Part shown: one piece after another, positions 62,338 through 64,000 of the stretch | How positions within the stretch are numbered: position 1 is the first letter of the stretch | How the letters are laid out: each line of letters begins with the position of its first letter | Assembly: GCA_040384465.1 (NCBI GenBank) | Contig: JAZKJF010000005.1 | Coordinates: forward strand, 124,001 to 188,000 | Origin: UBA5078 sp040384465 | Lineage (GTDB): Bacteria; Pseudomonadota; Gammaproteobacteria; Pseudomonadales; Pseudohongiellaceae | Reading direction: 5' to 3' | DNA: 64,000 bases | Program-made: the position numbers and the translations under genes | Notes under the pieces: generated by a model | What the model was told of the DNA's origin: nothing | Databases searched by the model: none | The model's input: only the letters and a program-made list of their open reading frames with translations

Positions 62338-62793
62338 GTGTTCAGAGGCGTCAACACAATCAGTCTGGATTCGAAGGGGCGACTGGCCATGCCGTCGCGC
62401 TATCGGGACCAATTGGTGAGTGAATTTGCCGGGCGACTGGTGGCGACAATTGACCCCATGGCCAAGTGCCTGCTGCTGTACCCCATTGATGTGTGGGAAG
62501 AGATTCAGAAGAAGATTGAAGGGCTTTCCAGCTTTAATCCGGACACCAGAAGGTTTCAGCGCATGATGATCGGTTATGCGACAGATCTGGAGCTGGATGG
62601 CAGTGGGCGGGTATTGCTGCCGCAGGTGCTGCGCGCTCACGCAGAGTTGGACAAGCAGGTGGCGCTGGTTGGTCAGGGTAAGAAGCTGGAGCTTTGGAGT
62701 GAGGCGAACTGGGATGAGCAAAGGACGCTCTGGATGTCTCAGCAGACCGTGGGAGGCGAGTTGCCGGCAGAGCTGCAGACGCTCTCTCTGTAA
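62338..62793 (+). CDS. mraZ: Transcriptional regulator MraZ
   Basis: The 151-residue protein has two SpoVT/AbrB-like repeats (NTISLDSKGRLAMPSRYRD and DLELDGSGRVLLPQVLRAHA). It starts the division and cell-wall cluster. The start is a GTG at 62338 with AGAGGA 7 nt before it, giving the usual MFRG N terminus. Confidence 0.97.
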   Translation: MFRGVNTISLDSKGRLAMPSRYRDQLVSEFAGRLVATIDPMAKCLLLYPIDVWEEIQKKIEGLSSFNPDTRRFQRMMIGYATDLELDGSGRVLLPQVLRAHAELDKQVALVGQGKKLELWSEANWDEQRTLWMSQQTVGGELPAELQTLSL

Positions 62794-62869
62794 AGAGTCC
62801 GAACGGGCGTCACAAGGCGCGACAAGCACGTAAGCAATCTTCTGTTGGTAAACCCTGGTGGACAAATCG

Positions 62870-63805
62870 ATGTCAGAACGACCGCAGCATGAGACGGTTC
62901 TGTTGGAAGCTGCAGTAGCTGCGTTGCTGGTGAGCGATACCGGGTTTTATGTGGATGGCACATTCGGGCGCGGTGGTCATTCGCGACGAATTCTGCAGGA
63001 GTTGCAGCCGCAAGGCCGGCTCCTGGCGATAGACAAGGACCCGGATGCTATTCGGGTTGCGCGTGCCGAGCTGGGTGCTGATGCGCGGTTCGAGGTCGTG
63101 CAGGGATCGTTCTCTCGTCTTGCAGAGTTGGTAGCGGGAGCGGGATTGACGGGCAAAGTGAGTGGGGTTTTGTTGGATCTGGGGGTGTCCTCGCCACAAC
63201 TGGATGAGGCACAGCGAGGCTTCAGCTTCAGTCAGGATGGGCCTTTGGATATGCGCATGAATCCGGAAGAAGGGCAGAGTGCTGCTCAGTGGCTGGCGTT
63301 CGCATCCGAGCAGGAAATTGCCGACGTCATCTATCGCTACGGAGAGGAGCGTTTCTCTCGACGCATGGCGCGAGCCCTGATCGAACATCGCAAGGTTGAA
63401 CCCATTACCACGACTCTGCAGCTTGCCGAGATTATCAAACAGGCCAATCCTGCCTGGGAAAAGCACAAGCATCCAGCGACGCGGGCTTTTCAAGGGATTC
63501 GTATACACATTAATCGCGAGCTTGAAGATCTCCAAAGTGTTCTGCAGCAGGCGCTTGATGTTCTGTGTGTAGGAGGGCGGCTAGTGGTGATCAGTTTTCA
63601 CTCCCTTGAGGATCGCATCGTGAAGCAATTCATCAGCGAGCAAGCCAAAGGCGACGACTACCCGGCAGGGGTGCCTGTGCAATACGCGGATTTGAATCCG
63701 CGTCTGAAAAAAATCGGCAAACCGGTGAAAGCGGATGACGAGGAGGTGCGGCTGAATCCTCGTTCACGCAGCGCCATCATGCGAGTGGCTCAGAAGATTT
63801 CCTGA
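62870..63805 (+). CDS. rsmH: 16S rRNA (cytosine-1402-N4)-methyltransferase RsmH
   Basis: The 311-residue protein has the SAM-binding VDGTFGRGGHSRRIL, LLAIDKDPDAI and the LLDLGVSSPQLDEAQRGFSF block. With RsmI (also in this window) it doubly methylates C1402. A GTG at 62858 could add four residues. It follows mraZ in the dcw cluster. Confidence 0.97.
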   Translation: MSERPQHETVLLEAAVAALLVSDTGFYVDGTFGRGGHSRRILQELQPQGRLLAIDKDPDAIRVARAELGADARFEVVQGSFSRLAELVAGAGLTGKVSGVLLDLGVSSPQLDEAQRGFSFSQDGPLDMRMNPEEGQSAAQWLAFASEQEIADVIYRYGEERFSRRMARALIEHRKVEPITTTLQLAEIIKQANPAWEKHKHPATRAFQGIRIHINRELEDLQSVLQQALDVLCVGGRLVVISFHSLEDRIVKQFISEQAKGDDYPAGVPVQYADLNPRLKKIGKPVKADDEEVRLNPRSRSAIMRVAQKIS

Positions 63806-63859
63806 CAAAAATTTGCAGTTAAAACCTGTAACCAGAATGACCAAGAAGATGCCCTGATC

Positions 63860-64000
63860 ATGAGCACACAGACAGACAAAAACAATGAGGGTCGCAATAG
63901 CGTAAAAGCACGCAAGGGAGAGCAGGCGGTGTTCTCCTGGGTGGAAATATTTTCAGCGCGCACCCAGTTCATTCTTTTCCTGCTCCTGATGCTTCTGGCT
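63860..64000 (+). CDS. ftsL: Cell division protein FtsL, N-terminal part (cut by window edge)
   Basis: The open frame gives 47 residues: a polar cytoplasmic N terminus and then the start of a membrane helix (FILFLLLMLLA). Position right after rsmH identifies FtsL, the bitopic divisome protein. The rest lies outside the window. Confidence 0.85.
   Translation, partial: MSTQTDKNNEGRNSVKARKGEQAVFSWVEIFSARTQFILFLLLMLLA

Overview
This 64 kb window is a chromosomal stretch of a gammaproteobacterium, most likely a marine or aquatic relative of Pseudomonas, Oceanospirillales or Cellvibrionales. That placement is inferred from gene content and order. Several blocks keep classic gammaproteobacterial synteny: dksA-gluQRS-cbrA; kdsD-kdsC-lptCAB-rpoN-ptsN-rapZ-ptsO; ibaG-murA-hisG-hisD-degS/algW; zapG/zapE-rplM-rpsI-petABC-sspA-sspB; dolP-diaA-yraN-lpoA/rsmI; and rnpB-mraZ-rsmH-ftsL. 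The genes are dense, mostly intact and of ordinary base composition. I see no tRNA, insertion sequence, prophage or CRISPR array.

Layout. Positions 1-9.3 kb hold a CbrA-type sensor (cut by the left edge), a tiny membrane ORF, gluQRS and dksA, an aminotransferase with sfsA, a Rieske protein beside a trans-sulfuration PLP enzyme, and three uncharacterised envelope or basic proteins. Positions 9.5-15.8 kb hold a membrane pyrophosphatase, a repeat-rich gap, a secreted unknown, a short Mrp ATPase and a DUF4212/symporter pair. Positions 15.9-29.1 kb form a complete urea-utilisation region: ureDABCEF, two back-to-back palindromic elements, ureG, a sigma-54-type promoter, an outer-membrane porin, urtABCDE, and a small histidine-containing membrane protein. 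Positions 29.1-36.6 kb carry the PTS-Ntr/rpoN/LPS-transport/KDO block on the minus strand. Positions 36.6-46.4 kb carry an isolated mlaC, ibaG, murA, hisG, hisD, a DegS/AlgW protease, a Nif3 protein and cysD-cysNC. Positions 46.5-61.5 kb carry division and ribosome genes, the cytochrome bc1 operon with cytochromes b and c1 fused in one ORF, and cell-envelope genes ending with ydbH-ynbE-ydbL. The right end holds RNase P RNA and the start of the division and cell-wall cluster.

How it works together. Urea would cross the outer membrane through the porin, be bound by UrtA, imported by UrtBCDE and hydrolysed by nickel urease, which UreDEFG mature. The promoter before the porin matches the sigma-54 -24/-12 consensus. 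The window also encodes RpoN itself, the PTS-Ntr proteins and a CbrA-like sensor, so nitrogen and carbon/nitrogen control is a recurring theme.

The most unusual feature is a family of about 110-bp palindromic elements at 11.74, 20.50, 20.69 and 43.38 kb, with a decayed copy near 12.05 kb. Each has a conserved 52-53 nt core framed by long inverted-repeat arms of about 28-35 nt (perfect or near-perfect in three copies), and the arm sequence differs completely from copy to copy. Other oddities are the b-c1 fusion, mlaC without mlaFEDB, no hpf between rpoN and ptsN, and an unusual residue in the PetA cluster-binding loop.
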